Source of the DNA: Segetibacter koreensis DSM 18137
GTDB lineage: Bacteria; Bacteroidota; Bacteroidia; Chitinophagales; Chitinophagaceae
Assembly (NCBI RefSeq): GCF_000374045.1
Contig: NZ_KB893359.1
Coordinates: 62,001-126,000 of the forward strand
DNA: 64,000 bases
Direction of reading: 5' to 3'
Shown here: positions 19,307 to 29,547 of the stretch, piece by piece
Numbering within the stretch: the stretch's first letter is position 1
How the letters are laid out: the number at the start of each line of letters is the position of its first letter
Position numbers and translations under genes: made by a program
Notes under the pieces: generated by a model
Database searches by the model: none
What the model was told of the DNA's origin: nothing
What the model saw: the letters and a program-made list of their open reading frames with translations, nothing else

Positions 19307-20170
19307 ATGCATAAAAGCTTCGTCGTTGTAATGACATTTATCGGATTGATAGCAGGAGCAAAAGCACAGGCTCCAAAAGAGAAAACATTGTTGTGGGAAA
19401 TATCAGGCAAAGGCATTACAAAACCATCCTGGCTGTTTGGCACAATACATTTAATGTGTACCGATGAATTAAAAATGCCTAAAGTTGTAGAAGCGAAATT
19501 TAATACGGCCAGTAAGTTATTTTTAGAAATAGATATGGACGACCCCAACATGATGAAAGATATGCTGTCGGGCATGCAAATGAAAGACTCCTCGACGTTG
19601 GAGAACTTAATGGGGAAGAAGTTTGACTCTGTCAGCACCATTTTTCAAAATACAACAGGTATGCCTCTCAGAATGCTAAATACTGCCAAACCATTTCTTC
19701 TCATATCCATGTTATACCCCTCTATTTTGCAGTGCACGCCGGTAAGTTGGGAAAGTGTTTTTCAAAAAATGGCAAAAGAAAAAGGTATGGAGATTGAGGG
19801 GCTGGAGAAGCTGGAGGACCAGATGAAAATCTTTGATAAAATCCCTTATAAACTTCAATCGGACATTTTAGTAAAAATGCTTTTAAATATCGACAGTTCG
19901 AAAAAAGAGTTTGACACTATGCTTGACGTATATAAACACAAAGACATTAATCAGCTAAACGTTCTAACAAATAAAGAAGAAGATTTTGGAGAATATACTG
20001 ACATTCTTCTTGATGATCGAAATCATAATTGGATACCGGTAATAGGTGAGCAAGCTAAAAAAATGCCTACTTTTTTTGCTTTTGGCGCCGGGCATCTTGG
20101 AGGTGAGAAAGGAGTTATCAATCTATTAAGAAAAGCAGGGTTTACTGTAAAACCCGTATTTTATCAATAA
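19307..20170 (+). CDS. TraB/GumN family protein, exported
   Basis: 287 residues with a signal peptide (MHKSFVVVMTFIGLIAGAKAQ). The TraB/GumN domain starts near residue 28: LLWEISGKGITKPSWLFGTIH carries the conserved GTxH, followed by LFLEIDM. The conserved C-terminal FAFGAGHLGGEKGVINLL is also present. The family resembles Tiki-type metalloproteases, with GTxH and GxxH as likely metal ligands, but its role in bacteria is not settled. Single gene between the Hsp20 terminator and the kinase promoter. Confidence 0.85.
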   Translation: MHKSFVVVMTFIGLIAGAKAQAPKEKTLLWEISGKGITKPSWLFGTIHLMCTDELKMPKVVEAKFNTASKLFLEIDMDDPNMMKDMLSGMQMKDSSTLENLMGKKFDSVSTIFQNTTGMPLRMLNTAKPFLLISMLYPSILQCTPVSWESVFQKMAKEKGMEIEGLEKLEDQMKIFDKIPYKLQSDILVKMLLNIDSSKKEFDTMLDVYKHKDINQLNVLTNKEEDFGEYTDILLDDRNHNWIPVIGEQAKKMPTFFAFGAGHLGGEKGVINLLRKAGFTVKPVFYQ

Positions 20171-20275
20171 TTTTTAAAGAACTTTAATCTTATTTCACTT
20201 ACCAATACCATTTTATATACCTCAGTTAATTCTTAAACCTTTAAGACATTTAAAAACTGTTCTAACATTTTTACG

Positions 20276-20283
20276 TAGGTTTG
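20276..20283 (+). promoter_or_regulatory. -7 box of the deoxynucleoside kinase gene
   Basis: TAGGTTTG matches TAnnTTTG and sits 24 nt before ATG 20308. It overlaps a possible TTG start at 20281, which argues that translation begins at the ATG. No clear TTTG is seen at the expected upstream distance. Confidence 0.5.
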
Positions 20284-20307
20284 GCGCTTAGTTTTTCAGC
20301 GTTTTCT

Positions 20308-20940
20308 ATGCAGTATAATTATATTACAATTGAAGGAAATATCGGCGCCGGAAAAACTACCCTTGCCCGTATGCTTTCTCAAGAACTGAACGCAAGATTG
20401 ATTTTAGAAGAATTTGATGAGAACCCTTTTCTGGCAAATTTTTATGAAAATCCTGAGAAATACGCTTTCCCGCTCGAATTATTTTTTATGGCGGAGCGCT
20501 ATAAACAATTGAAGGATTTGCTGCAAATGCAAGGTTTATTTAAGGAAATAGTTGTCAGCGACTATATGTTTACCAAATGCCTGCTCTTTGCCCAGGTAAA
20601 CTTACCTCCTGAAGAATTTAAATTATACCAAAAACTCTTCGACATCATTCAACAGCAATTGTTGCAACCTGATATTCTCATATATCTTCATGCCCCTGTC
20701 AGCAAACTGCAGGAAAACATAAAAAAAAGAAACCGGGAGTATGAACAGTTAATACCCGACCAATACTTATCGAATATACAGGAAACGTATACAAGCTATA
20801 TTAGGCAGAATAATCAAAAAACAATTTTTATAGATGCTTCCAATGCAGATTTTGAAAACAATAAAAATCAGCTTGCAATAGTATTAACTGCTTTGGAAAG
20901 CGATATTGCCGAAGGGCAACATTATTATACTTTACCTTAA
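20308..20940 (+). CDS. Deoxynucleoside kinase
   Basis: 210 residues from ATG 20308. It phosphorylates deoxynucleosides in salvage. The P-loop GNIGAGKT is at residues 10-17; the family's LEEFDENPFLANFY block (substrate-binding Glu) and the ERYKQL segment follow. The LID-type RNREYEQ segment supplies arginines for phosphate transfer. It is similar to dGK/dAK-type bacterial enzymes; specificity cannot be read from the sequence. The MFS gene begins only 10 bp after its stop, so the two form an operon. Confidence 0.88.
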   Translation: MQYNYITIEGNIGAGKTTLARMLSQELNARLILEEFDENPFLANFYENPEKYAFPLELFFMAERYKQLKDLLQMQGLFKEIVVSDYMFTKCLLFAQVNLPPEEFKLYQKLFDIIQQQLLQPDILIYLHAPVSKLQENIKKRNREYEQLIPDQYLSNIQETYTSYIRQNNQKTIFIDASNADFENNKNQLAIVLTALESDIAEGQHYYTLP

Positions 20941-20950
20941 TCTGATACTT

Positions 20951-22201
20951 TTGACTCAAACTATAACTTATCAACACAATCCATTAGCTGCAGTACAAAT
21001 TCCCGAATATAGGAATATGCTTATAGGTCGTTTTTGTTTTGTAATGGCTTTAAGAATGCTCAGCACACTGGTAGGCTGGTGGATGTATGAACTAACAAAC
21101 GCTCCTTTTGCCATTGGGTTAATTGGTTTGGCGGAAGTTGTCCCCGCTCTGTCGCTAGCCTTATATGCAGGGCATGTTATAGATATTAGCGAAAAAAGAA
21201 AACTTTTACTAAAAGGAATTTCGGGATATGTAGTGTGTGGTGGCATTTTATTGTTTCTTTCCACAAAGTATTTCAGTAACCACAGCAGCAAGTCAATTAT
21301 TGTCGGAGGAATATATACGGTAATTTTTATTTCGGGGATAATCAGGGCTTTTTCGGGGCCCGTTTTTGGCGCTATTCTCGGCCAAATGGTTCCGCGTGAA
21401 ATTTTGCCTAATGCCATTACCTGGAACCAAGGCACGTATCTTTCAGCTTCGGTAACAGGTCATGCTACGGCCGGCTTTTGTATAGCTTTTTTTAAAAATA
21501 CAGGCACCCTTGTAGTCATAGTTTCCCTGCTGGTAATAGCATTGTTTATGCTTACAAAATTATCAGCAAAACCTGCAGCTGCAACTAACGGAGACAAACG
21601 CACCTGGGAAAGTGTACGCGAAGGATTGCATTTTGTTTTTAGTACAAAAGAAGTTTTGGGTGCTTTATCTCTTGACCTTTTTGCAGTTCTATTTGGCGGT
21701 GCTGTTGCTATGGTTCCGGTATATGCCAGGGATATTTTACATGTAGGTCCTATCGGTTTCGGGTGGCTAAATGGCGCCACCGACATGGGAAGCATCATTA
21801 TGGTGATTGCTCTTACCATTTTCCCTTTAAAGGGTCAGCAGGGCCGAAAGTTGCTGTTTGTTGTTGCCGGGTTTGGAATGTGTATTATTGTATTTGGACT
21901 ATCGAAAACCTTTTGGGTATCTTTTGTTGCTTTATTGGTTAGTGGACTTCTTGATGCTATTAGTGTAGTTGTGAGAGGAACTATTGTGCAAATGAAAACC
22001 CCTGATGAAATGCGCGGACGTGTAATGAGCGTAAACTCTATGTTTATAAACAGCAGCAACGAGCTGGGGCAGTTTGAAAGCGGGCTGTCAGCAAAACTGC
22101 TGGGAGTTGTTCCATCAGTTGTATTTGGAGGTGCAATGACAATAATGGTCGTTCTTGTTACATGGTTTAAAGCTCCATCATTACGTAAAATGGAATATTG
22201 A
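20951..22201 (+). CDS. MFS transporter
   Basis: About 416 residues, with 10-12 membrane helices. The best start is TTG at 20951 (MTQTITYQHNPLAAVQ), 10 bp after the kinase stop. An earlier in-frame TTG at 20906 would overlap the kinase gene, and the first ATG (21020) would cut the first cytoplasmic segment. The family motif after helix 2 is YAGHVIDISEKRKLLL, the usual MFS loop with basic residues. It resembles the MFS_3/enterobactin-exporter-like branch. Substrate is unknown; export is more likely than uptake in that branch. Confidence 0.8.
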   Translation: MTQTITYQHNPLAAVQIPEYRNMLIGRFCFVMALRMLSTLVGWWMYELTNAPFAIGLIGLAEVVPALSLALYAGHVIDISEKRKLLLKGISGYVVCGGILLFLSTKYFSNHSSKSIIVGGIYTVIFISGIIRAFSGPVFGAILGQMVPREILPNAITWNQGTYLSASVTGHATAGFCIAFFKNTGTLVVIVSLLVIALFMLTKLSAKPAAATNGDKRTWESVREGLHFVFSTKEVLGALSLDLFAVLFGGAVAMVPVYARDILHVGPIGFGWLNGATDMGSIIMVIALTIFPLKGQQGRKLLFVVAGFGMCIIVFGLSKTFWVSFVALLVSGLLDAISVVVRGTIVQMKTPDEMRGRVMSVNSMFINSSNELGQFESGLSAKLLGVVPSVVFGGAMTIMVVLVTWFKAPSLRKMEY

Positions 22202-22226
22202 TACTAAGATCTCAATATTATTAAAT

Positions 22227-22268
22227 TAAAAAAGTCAGTAAAAAGGTTTTAAAACATATTTACTGACT
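22227..22268 (-). terminator. Intrinsic terminator of the ABC-F gene
   Basis: A 10-bp perfect stem (AGTCAGTAAA at 22233-22242, TTTACTGACT at 22259-22268). On the minus strand the stem is followed by TTTTTTAATTT, so it serves the ABC-F gene; on the plus strand there is no U tract. Confidence 0.75.
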
Positions 22269-22311
22269 AATGGATATATTGGTGTTACGCTTACCACTTT
22301 CTGCAATAACT

Positions 22312-23940
<1,629 letters not shown>

Positions 23941-24243
23941 TTATTATAATTTGAGGCGCAAAAGTAAGGAATGTAATTTATCGGAATGTACAAGTTCTTA
24001 GTTTAGTGCCTTTGGAGCAGAAATAATAACCATTTTTTTTAATTATATTAAAGAAATAATGTATATTGTATGAAAACAATAGAGAGTTTTTTTTGAATCA
24101 TTTAATTATTACTCTTAATAATTACTCTATGATTTTTACGTGAGAAGAAATAACTGTGAAAATATCCAGTTCCCGTTGCAGCTGTCACCTTTTTTTAGAT
24201 AGAATTTCAAAAACACATGAAAAATTTTTAAAATTTTTCCGTT

Positions 24244-25119
24244 ATGCCTATTACCAGCCAGGCAGATATTCTTCCCTTAATTCGTCACTTATGCCTTGCA
24301 TTGCAACCTTATGCGTCTTCCCAGAACATCTCTATAAATTTTACCAACAGTATAAAAAATCTCTATGTTTATTATAATCCCTTTAAGGTTATAAAAGACG
24401 TTTCAGGAATCTTATTTGCTATTATTTCTTATCTGCCTAAAGAACATATCATTGATTTGAAAGCATCCGTTGATATAATAAATGATGTCGGTGTCTTTAA
24501 ACTGCATTTTCACAATTCCCAAATAAATTTACCGGCAATCTCGGATATAACGAATAACATTAACTTTCCCGTTTCCGTCATTCAGGAAAAAGCTAATGAA
24601 AGTGAGATTATTATGGCCTTTCAGGAAGATGCAGATGTAGGAAGGTATAATGAGTCTGACGCTTTAAGAAAAACAAATGTAAAAATCCCTGTATTTTTCG
24701 AAGAAGTTCAACGAAGGCTAAAATTGTACTTTACAAAAACAGATCCGCAAGCGATTTTTATGCCGGAACAAAATGCAAAAGATTCGGGATTTCTTAGAAA
24801 GTTAAATGAAGTAATACAACATAATATCAATAATGAAAAATTTGACGCCAATGCTCTTAGTAAAGAAATGGCTTTGAGCAGGGCACAACTGCTAAGAAAG
24901 ATGAAACCGCTTATAAGGCAATCCCCTGGCTGTTACATTAAAAGCCTTCGATTGCAGAAAGCAAAAGAACTACTGGAAAGCAACGATCTTTCTGTAAGCG
25001 AAGTAGCTTATAAAACCGGGTTTCAAACGCCAAGCCATTTTACAAAAGTTTTCATCGAAAAATTTGGGATAAGACCTTCTGTTTTCCGGAGGCCAAAAAC
25101 TAATGTAACAAATGAATAA
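24244..25119 (+). CDS. AraC-family transcriptional regulator
   Basis: 291 residues. The C-terminal 100 residues (about 190-285) form the AraC/XylS double helix-turn-helix: FDANALSKEMALSRAQLLRK, then the second unit SVSEVAYKTGFQTPSHFTKVF with the family's FxKxFxxxFGxxPSxFR ending. The N-terminal half lacks a recognisable cupin, receiver or signal region and may be a novel sensor or a dimerisation domain. It lies just upstream of two small NTF2-fold genes on the same strand, which are plausible targets. Confidence 0.82.
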   Translation: MPITSQADILPLIRHLCLALQPYASSQNISINFTNSIKNLYVYYNPFKVIKDVSGILFAIISYLPKEHIIDLKASVDIINDVGVFKLHFHNSQINLPAISDITNNINFPVSVIQEKANESEIIMAFQEDADVGRYNESDALRKTNVKIPVFFEEVQRRLKLYFTKTDPQAIFMPEQNAKDSGFLRKLNEVIQHNINNEKFDANALSKEMALSRAQLLRKMKPLIRQSPGCYIKSLRLQKAKELLESNDLSVSEVAYKTGFQTPSHFTKVFIEKFGIRPSVFRRPKTNVTNE

Positions 25120-25185
25120 GTAATTGCAACAAATGAGATAACACCTTACTTCAGCCGCTGGCTACCTTTATTAAAAAATAAATAT

Positions 25186-25572
25186 ATGGAACAGCTAAAA
25201 CAAAATAAAGAATTCATTGTCCGTTATTTTAATGCAATAAGTGGCGTTCCTAAAACACGGGCATTAATGGACAAATTTGCCACGGACGAAAGTTTAATCC
25301 ATCACATTGAATTCTTCGAAGCAGCTTTTCCTAAGTATGAATTGTTTGCCGATGAAATTACGGCAGAAGGCAATCGTGTTGTTTTACGAGCACGGTTTAA
25401 AGGAACACACATGGGAGAACTTAGTGGCATACCGCCGACCCACAAAACAGTTGAGTTTCAATTTGCGATAGGATACGAAATTGAAAACAATAAAATAATC
25501 TCTCATTGGCTGATAGCCGACCAGATGGGATTGATGGAACAATTGGGTGTGCTGCAAGGAGAAGCAGTTTGA
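25186..25572 (+). CDS. SnoaL-like / ester-cyclase family protein
   Basis: 128 residues with the NTF2-like cone fold of SnoaL: an N-terminal helix (KEFIVRYFNAISGVPKTRALMDKF), an acidic/His-containing core, and the GTHMGELSGIPPTHKTVEF block that is the family hallmark. It is compact and soluble, with no signal peptide. It sits between the AraC gene and a second NTF2-fold gene (36 bp apart) and is probably co-transcribed with it. Such proteins can be small hydrolases or cyclases; the substrate is unknown. Confidence 0.78.
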   Translation: MEQLKQNKEFIVRYFNAISGVPKTRALMDKFATDESLIHHIEFFEAAFPKYELFADEITAEGNRVVLRARFKGTHMGELSGIPPTHKTVEFQFAIGYEIENNKIISHWLIADQMGLMEQLGVLQGEAV

Positions 25573-25608
25573 GGAACGATAAATTTTATCATTTAAAACC
25601 TACATATT

Positions 25609-26046
25609 ATGAACACTACTAACAGTTCTCGCACAAATTATGCTGACACGCTCGAGGCTCCTGACAATTATCTGGCTGATTACGACGCAATCATTAATAC
25701 AATGCAGTATTACATTGAAGGCTCAAAGGCCGGTAAAAGTGAATTGATGCGTCCCGGTTTTCATTCAGAAGCCAGCCTCGTGGGTTATGCCATGGGAAAC
25801 TTTCTCTTTGGACCAGTACAGATATTGTTTGATTGGATTGACGGCAACGGTCCTGCCCCTGACATTGAGCCCAATTTTGCCAGTATCGAAATTCTTGAAA
25901 CCATTGCAGTAGTGCGTCTCGAAGTCAAGAACTGGTCGGGGAAAATAGCAGGTTCCGGAGTTAACATGTCGGATATTTTCAACCTGGTTAAAACAGAAGA
26001 AGGGTGGAAGATTTCACAGAAGATGTTTCATTGGCACGCCAAATAA
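25609..26046 (+). CDS. NTF2-fold putative lumazine-binding-like protein
   Basis: 145 residues. The pattern (helix DAIINTMQYYIEGSKAGKSELMRPGFHSEASLVGY, then LFGPVQILFDWID, then IAVVRLEVKNWSG and SDIFNLVKTEEGWKISQKMFHWH) matches the Lumazine_bd_2/SnoaL_2 group (PF12893-like). No signal is visible. Second gene of the small-protein pair after the AraC regulator; a strong hairpin follows at 26067-26102. Confidence 0.78.
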   Translation: MNTTNSSRTNYADTLEAPDNYLADYDAIINTMQYYIEGSKAGKSELMRPGFHSEASLVGYAMGNFLFGPVQILFDWIDGNGPAPDIEPNFASIEILETIAVVRLEVKNWSGKIAGSGVNMSDIFNLVKTEEGWKISQKMFHWHAK

Positions 26047-26066
26047 ATAACAAATACTTCCAATTC

Positions 26067-26102
26067 AATTTAAGAGGTGACTTTATTGGCACCTCTTAAA
26101 TT
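26067..26102. terminator. Strong hairpin between convergent genes
   Basis: A perfect 13-bp stem (26067-26079 with 26090-26102, core AAGAGGTG / CACCTCTT) and a 10-nt loop. It lies 20 bp after the NTF2-fold gene and 45 bp before the end of the convergent membrane-protein gene. There is no long U tract, so terminator function is probable but not certain. Confidence 0.6.
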
Positions 26103-26124
26103 AGAAAACAGTCTTACATTCTGC

Positions 26125-26190
26125 TTTTTTACTTCAAACTTCCGACTTACTTGCCTCCTACTTCCAGCTTCTGATTTCTAACATCCCTCT
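26125..26190 (-). repeat. Degenerate GGAAGT/CAGAAG intergenic repeat
   Basis: On the minus strand the stretch reads as short near-repeats of (C/G)(A/G)GAAGT-type 7- to 8-mers (AATCAGAAGCTGGAAGTAGG, then AAGTAAGTCGGAAGTTTGAAG). From general experience, similar low-complexity intergenic repeats recur in Bacteroidota genomes. It runs across the 3' end of the neighbouring membrane-protein gene and encodes its last residues (RNQKLEVGGK). Confidence 0.45.
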
Positions 26191-26599
26191 TCTCGTCAAC
26201 TTCCTCTGTAGTTTTTTTCAGTTCTTCCTCTTTTAAGTTGGCATCGAGCCGTTCTTTTTTGATGTCAATTCTCAACCGCCCAAATGCACTCATATATAGG
26301 TTGGCAATCCAGACGAGTGAAAAACCGCCAATTAAATATCCTCTCCAATCATCAAAAACCAAATGATACCTGGTAATGATTAAAAAGAAAATAGTTACGT
26401 AATGACTAAAACAATATTCGCAGGTAAAAAGGTAAAAAAACTTTCTTTGCAACAAGGAATTGCAATTTTTACTTTTGTCAACGCAAAAATCTCTCGGCTC
26501 ACGAAAAACTTCTTCATGAGTTACTGTCCAGGCAATACATGCAATTGGTGTTGCAAGCAAAAAAAGATAGATAATTTGTAGGTTTAAGGGCAAATTCAT
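26147..26599 (-). CDS. Small membrane protein with a CxxC motif, function unknown
   Basis: 150 residues with three hydrophobic segments (about 6-24, 55-77, 85-105) and a cytoplasmic charged tail. FTCEYCFSHY gives a CxxC at the start of the second membrane segment, recalling DUF1360-type small membrane proteins, but I would not name the family. The last 10-12 residues derive from a degenerate intergenic repeat, so the C terminus may be non-functional. It is a single gene between convergent and divergent neighbours. Confidence 0.6.
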   Translation of the reverse strand: MNLPLNLQIIYLFLLATPIACIAWTVTHEEVFREPRDFCVDKSKNCNSLLQRKFFYLFTCEYCFSHYVTIFFLIITRYHLVFDDWRGYLIGGFSLVWIANLYMSAFGRLRIDIKKERLDANLKEEELKKTTEEVDEKRDVRNQKLEVGGK

Positions 26600-26829
26600 T
26601 ACTTTTATTTTAGCTCTACTGCTAAATAAAATATTTTGCCAGCTAGCAAAGGGGGAAGTCTATGCACAAAATAAGAGCCTGTTGCAAAAAGAGAATACAA
26701 TAAGCTCCCCTTTCACAAACTTTTCTCATTCTTTTGACAGCCTTTTTAAAATTTTTAATAACATTTGTCGCCTTTGCTCACAACGCCTTTAAATAAGAGA
26801 AGATTAAAATCTTTAGAAATAAATATTGA

Positions 26830-27750
26830 TTGAAAGACAAGCATACGATATGGATCAAAGAAAAAAGTAAGCAACTTGGCTTTGACTATTGTGGTATTGC
26901 CCGAGCGAAAAAACTGGATGATGACGCCCGACGTTTAGAAAACTGGCTAATGAAAGGAATGCATGGAAAAATGCAATACATGGAAAATTATTTCGACTTA
27001 CGTACTGACCCAACCAGGCTTGTTCCCGGCGCTAAAAGTGTTATCACAGTTATGATGAATTATTTTCCTGAAGAAATGCAAAAACCCGAAGCTCCTAAAA
27101 TTGCCAAATATGCTTACGGGAAAGATTATCATGAAGTAATTCGCGAAAAGTTGAAGCAATTGTTGGCGAGGATGAAAGAAGAAATTGGAGAACTAAACGG
27201 TCGTGGCTTTGTTGACAGTGCGCCTGTACTGGAAAGATCGTGGGCCACTAAAAGTGGACTTGGGTGGGTAGGAAAAAACGGGAATCTTATAAATAAACAG
27301 GCAGGGTCATTTTTTTTTATCGCTACACTCATTGTAGATATTGAACTATTGTATGATGATCCTTTTGCTAAAGATTACTGCGGCAGTTGCCGTAAATGTA
27401 TAGAAGCGTGCCCAACTGATGCCATATTAGAAAACAAGGTAGTCGATGGCAGTAAATGTATAAGCTATTTTACTATAGAATTGAAAGATGCTCTTTTACC
27501 TGAAGACATAAAAAACAAATTTTCTAACTGGATGTTTGGTTGCGATGTTTGCCAGGATGTTTGTCCTTGGAACAGGTTTAGCAAACCAAACAAACAAATA
27601 AGCTTTACACCTCTCCCACAGATTTTAAATTTTACAACCCAGGATTGGGAAGATTTAACTGAAGAAAGTTTTAAACACATTTTTAAAAATTCTCCGCTTA
27701 AAAGAAGCAAGTTTGAGGGAATAAAAAGGAATTTAAAGTTTATTTCCTAA
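26830..27750 (+). CDS. queG: Epoxyqueuosine reductase (short form)
   Basis: 306 residues starting with TTG at 26830; no ATG is available before the conserved N-terminal region. It reduces epoxyqueuosine to queuosine at tRNA position 34, the last step of queuosine synthesis, with cobalamin and two 4Fe-4S clusters. Cluster cysteines are visible in CGSCRKCIEACP and CDVCQDVCP, with another in DGSKCISY. The catalytic Asp is in FVDSAPVLERSWA. It lacks the C-terminal HEAT-like extension of the E. coli protein (379 residues), as is common outside proteobacteria. Single gene. Confidence 0.92.
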   Translation: MKDKHTIWIKEKSKQLGFDYCGIARAKKLDDDARRLENWLMKGMHGKMQYMENYFDLRTDPTRLVPGAKSVITVMMNYFPEEMQKPEAPKIAKYAYGKDYHEVIREKLKQLLARMKEEIGELNGRGFVDSAPVLERSWATKSGLGWVGKNGNLINKQAGSFFFIATLIVDIELLYDDPFAKDYCGSCRKCIEACPTDAILENKVVDGSKCISYFTIELKDALLPEDIKNKFSNWMFGCDVCQDVCPWNRFSKPNKQISFTPLPQILNFTTQDWEDLTEESFKHIFKNSPLKRSKFEGIKRNLKFIS

Positions 27751-27844
27751 ATCTTATAAACTGGAATTTGAGGAATGAATAAAAATGTTTTTTAACCTTT
27801 CCCTTATTTATCTTCGACCTTTCTATAACAGAAAGCAAATTTTA

Positions 27845-28360
27845 TTACAATTCTTCCTGGCTCTCCACTTTCTTTTTTAGATTTTCCAGGCTTTTTTCCA
27901 TAAAGGGGCCAATGGTTTTATTAGAAAGTATAGAAGCTAATTTTTGCCACGGATACCATTTTACCTTCTGAATGAAGTTCCACTGCAAAGTCATTGATGA
28001 TGATGAATCCTTGCGTATAAAATTAAATTCTCCCATTATGGGATTGTTTGAACCTGTTTGCCATACCGCTTTTATTTTGCCAGGTAAAGCTTCCTGAATG
28101 GTAATGGTTGTCTTATCCATTGTAAGTGAAGAGCCTTTACCAACAGTTGTTAAAGAGTAAGAAGTGTTGGAAGAATCATAATTTGCATACCAATTTTGCC
28201 ATTTGGTTATATTGTTTATATAAGCATAAACAGAGTCTGCAGGTGCATTTATATCTATAGCCCTTGATATATTTGTTTGCGAAGGCAGCAACAGAGAAAA
28301 TGCCGTCAGCAGCAAAGCAAATAATACTATACTTATTAATCCAAATTTTATAAATCGCAT
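27845..28360 (-). CDS. SRPBCC-fold membrane-anchored protein
   Basis: 171 residues. An N-terminal hydrophobic helix (FGLISIVLFALLLTAFSLLL) anchors or exports the protein. The rest is the START/SRPBCC lipid-binding fold: INAPADSVYAYINNITKWQNWY at the front and a C-terminal amphipathic helix (GPFMEKSLENLKKKVE). It starts 1 bp after the stop of the ABC-2 permease gene, so the two are translationally coupled. Such proteins bind hydrophobic ligands; the pairing with a permease suggests a membrane-linked role. Confidence 0.82.
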   Translation of the reverse strand: MRFIKFGLISIVLFALLLTAFSLLLPSQTNISRAIDINAPADSVYAYINNITKWQNWYANYDSSNTSYSLTTVGKGSSLTMDKTTITIQEALPGKIKAVWQTGSNNPIMGEFNFIRKDSSSSMTLQWNFIQKVKWYPWQKLASILSNKTIGPFMEKSLENLKKKVESQEEL

Positions 28361-28361
28361 A

Positions 28362-29468
28362 TTATTCCCACTTAAAAACTTTTACAGCCACTGCATATAC
28401 TACAACTGTCCATAACGCAAGTATGCCTAACTCAGTGAGACAATCACTTAAATGAGCGCCTTCAAAAGCAATTTTTCGCATAGCATTATTGAAATGAGTG
28501 AGTGGAAGCAGTTTACAAAAAAATTGAAGCCATGATGGAAAAACGTCTATTGGAAAAAATGTTCCTGCCAGCAGGAATTGGGGCAATGTAACCATATTAG
28601 CTAATGGCGGAATTGTATTTTCGGTTTTTGCGATGCCGCTTACAATGAAACCAAAACCCATAAATAATATTAAGGATAAAAAGCTTAAAACCATTATTTC
28701 AAAAAACGTTGTTGCGCCGTGCACTAAAGTGTAATGAAAAGCAAATCTGCCTATTAAAATAATGATGACAGCGGTTGACAATTGAAAGATAACCCTGCTA
28801 AGGGCTTCTCCCAATATAATATAAGGCCGTTGAATAGGAGTAGCATAAAACCTTTTAAGAACAAGCTGCTGGCGAAGATTAAAAAACAAAAAAGCAACTC
28901 CAAAAACTCCTGCACTCAGTAAGGAAAAACCTAACTGACCTGGTAAAATAAAATCGATGGTCCGATATGTTCTTCCTGGTATTTTTTCGACGTTCTCATT
29001 AATAGCTGCAAAAGTTGGAGTGTTAGGATATTGCCGTACATTAATATTTGCTATTATTGAGTTTATAATTGATTTTAGAACCTGCAGGTTTTGAGGACTT
29101 ACGGACTCAGCGCTCTTTACATCAATTATATATGGAGGAGATGCGGCCTTGTTCTTTTGTATGTTTATTACTGCCGTAATTCTTCCTTTTTCAATATCTT
29201 CCTGTAATTGTGCGTCAGCTTCACGAACAATCTTTATTCCCGGTACACTTTTTAAAGCGGTGTAGACCTGGTTGGTTGTGTCTGCAGATTTATCAATAGC
29301 AATACTAAATGAAATCTTGTTGGTTCCCCCAATAAAGCCAAAAACCAAAATAAAAACGAGTGGAAAAGCGAGACTGAACAACACACTGGAAGGGCTTTTT
29401 AACAGGGCTCTTAAACTTGCCTTTGTAATAGACCATAAAGCAGTGAACTGGTTATATTTTACATTCAT
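28362..29468 (-). CDS. ABC-2 type transporter permease
   Basis: 368 residues from ATG 29468; a TTG six codons earlier is possible. It has six membrane helices with a large extracytoplasmic loop after the first (about 50-195), the layout of ABC-2 permeases related to YhgE/YbhR-type drug or polysaccharide exporters. LGFSLLSAGVFGVAFLFFNLRQQLVLKRFYATPI is the typical core, and ITKASLRALLKSP the N-terminal amphipathic part. No ATP-binding subunit is encoded next to it: the gene upstream is sppA and the gene downstream is the SRPBCC gene. The ATPase must lie elsewhere. Confidence 0.85.
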   Translation of the reverse strand: MNVKYNQFTALWSITKASLRALLKSPSSVLFSLAFPLVFILVFGFIGGTNKISFSIAIDKSADTTNQVYTALKSVPGIKIVREADAQLQEDIEKGRITAVINIQKNKAASPPYIIDVKSAESVSPQNLQVLKSIINSIIANINVRQYPNTPTFAAINENVEKIPGRTYRTIDFILPGQLGFSLLSAGVFGVAFLFFNLRQQLVLKRFYATPIQRPYIILGEALSRVIFQLSTAVIIILIGRFAFHYTLVHGATTFFEIMVLSFLSLILFMGFGFIVSGIAKTENTIPPLANMVTLPQFLLAGTFFPIDVFPSWLQFFCKLLPLTHFNNAMRKIAFEGAHLSDCLTELGILALWTVVVYAVAVKVFKWE

Positions 29469-29547
29469 AAAAACGCAAAGAGACAAAATCTATCTTAATA
29501 ATATAATAAACAATTTAGTATTAACGTTTTGAAAAAATATTTATTGG

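Noticed and set aside
20281-20307. TTG start of the deoxynucleoside kinase, adding nine residues
   Set aside because: It overlaps the TAGGTTTG -7 box, and the P-loop spacing fits ATG 20308.
24156-24377. Short plus-strand frame overlapping the AraC start
   Set aside because: It overlaps the AraC gene in another frame and has no family features.
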